DNA of 64,000 nt from Oceanicella actignis. GTDB taxonomy: Bacteria > Pseudomonadota > Alphaproteobacteria > Rhodobacterales > Rhodobacteraceae. The stretch lies in NCBI RefSeq assembly GCF_008124525.1, contig NZ_VNHJ01000009.1, positions 1 through 64,000 on the forward strand, in the 5' to 3' direction. The first letter of the stretch is position 1. Every line of letters starts with the position of its first letter. Below, in pieces: positions 63,926 to 64,000 of this stretch. The translations under genes and the position numbers were made by a program. The notes under the pieces are model-generated. The model was given only the letters and a program-made list of their open reading frames with translations. It did not search any database and was not told the origin of the DNA.

Positions 63926-63960
63926 GGCGTCATGCTCCTTGCGCGCGGTCCTGAACGCAA

Positions 63961-63989
63961 GCCGCCGCCCGGCGGGGCCGGGCGGCGGC
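63961..63989 (-). terminator. Strong hairpin upstream of pth
   Basis: GCCGCCGCCCGGC (63961-63973) is fully complementary to GCCGGGCGGCGGC (63977-63989) around a 3-base loop. On the minus strand it is followed by TTGCGTTC. It probably terminates the gene beyond the right edge (often rplY next to pth), which is not in the window. Confidence 0.6.
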
Positions 63990-64000
63990 GAGGGTCAAGG

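Overview
The window is very GC-rich DNA from an alphaproteobacterium, most likely a member of Rhodobacterales (Rhodobacteraceae or a relative). The evidence is the gene content and arrangement: an overlapping pgsA-moaD-moaE cluster, a DUF1489-type protein beside carB, a lone ImuA-like protein, a cobalamin-dependent ribonucleotide reductase, a protein ending in a VPLPA-CTERM-like sorting signal, ychF next to pth, and FNR/FnrL-type TTGAC-N4-GTCAA sites. All functions are read from sequence and from memory of protein families; no database search was possible.

Region 1 (1-7.7 kb): the left edge carries a broken IS3-family element. It is followed by a catabolic cluster: a LysR regulator, a complete tripartite tricarboxylate-type transporter (tctC, tctB, tctA), a shikimate/quinate dehydrogenase and a two-domain QuiC1-type 3-dehydroshikimate dehydratase. 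Together they read as uptake of a quinate/shikimate-type hydroaromatic acid and its conversion to protocatechuate.

Region 2 (7.7-15.6 kb, minus strand, with a divergent LysR): a seven-gene operon potB-potC-substrate-binding protein-potA-acetylpolyamine deacetylase-FAD amine/amino-acid oxidoreductase-RidA. It reads as import and breakdown of (acetyl)polyamines.

Region 3 (15.7-29.6 kb): nucleotide and core functions. nrdJ has a clear promoter and an NrdR-like box and is divergent from a frameshifted thymidine kinase. Then come greA, a Rhodobacterales-type membrane protein, a low-complexity hypothetical, a DUF1489 protein, carB, a Kef-type antiporter, a universal stress protein with an FNR-like site, and rpsD with promoter and terminator.

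Region 4 (29.7-46.2 kb): the most unusual part. Three tightly spaced giant genes (2907, 1109 and 1108 aa) lie in one operon behind an AT-rich promoter region. None has a signal peptide. The first combines an OmpA-like domain, a DUF6603-like beta-rich region and four tandem Cys-containing repeats. The third ends in a phospholipase-D-like fold whose visible HKD motif lacks the lysine. A convergent gene encodes a secreted protein with a WIDP repeat and a C-terminal sorting signal. The function of the locus is unknown and it is the best candidate here for an undescribed system.

Region 5 (46.3-64 kb): housekeeping and metabolic genes: 5'-nucleotidase, SRAP protein, moaE-moaD-pgsA, a HCCA-isomerase-like protein, an AhpD/CMD-family protein behind an FNR-like site, an alpha/beta hydrolase, argG, a thioesterase-like protein, a thiolase, msrA, prmA, a Na/Pi cotransporter, lone imuA, a roughly 0.8-kb degenerate non-coding repeat array, a small membrane protein, ychF and pth.
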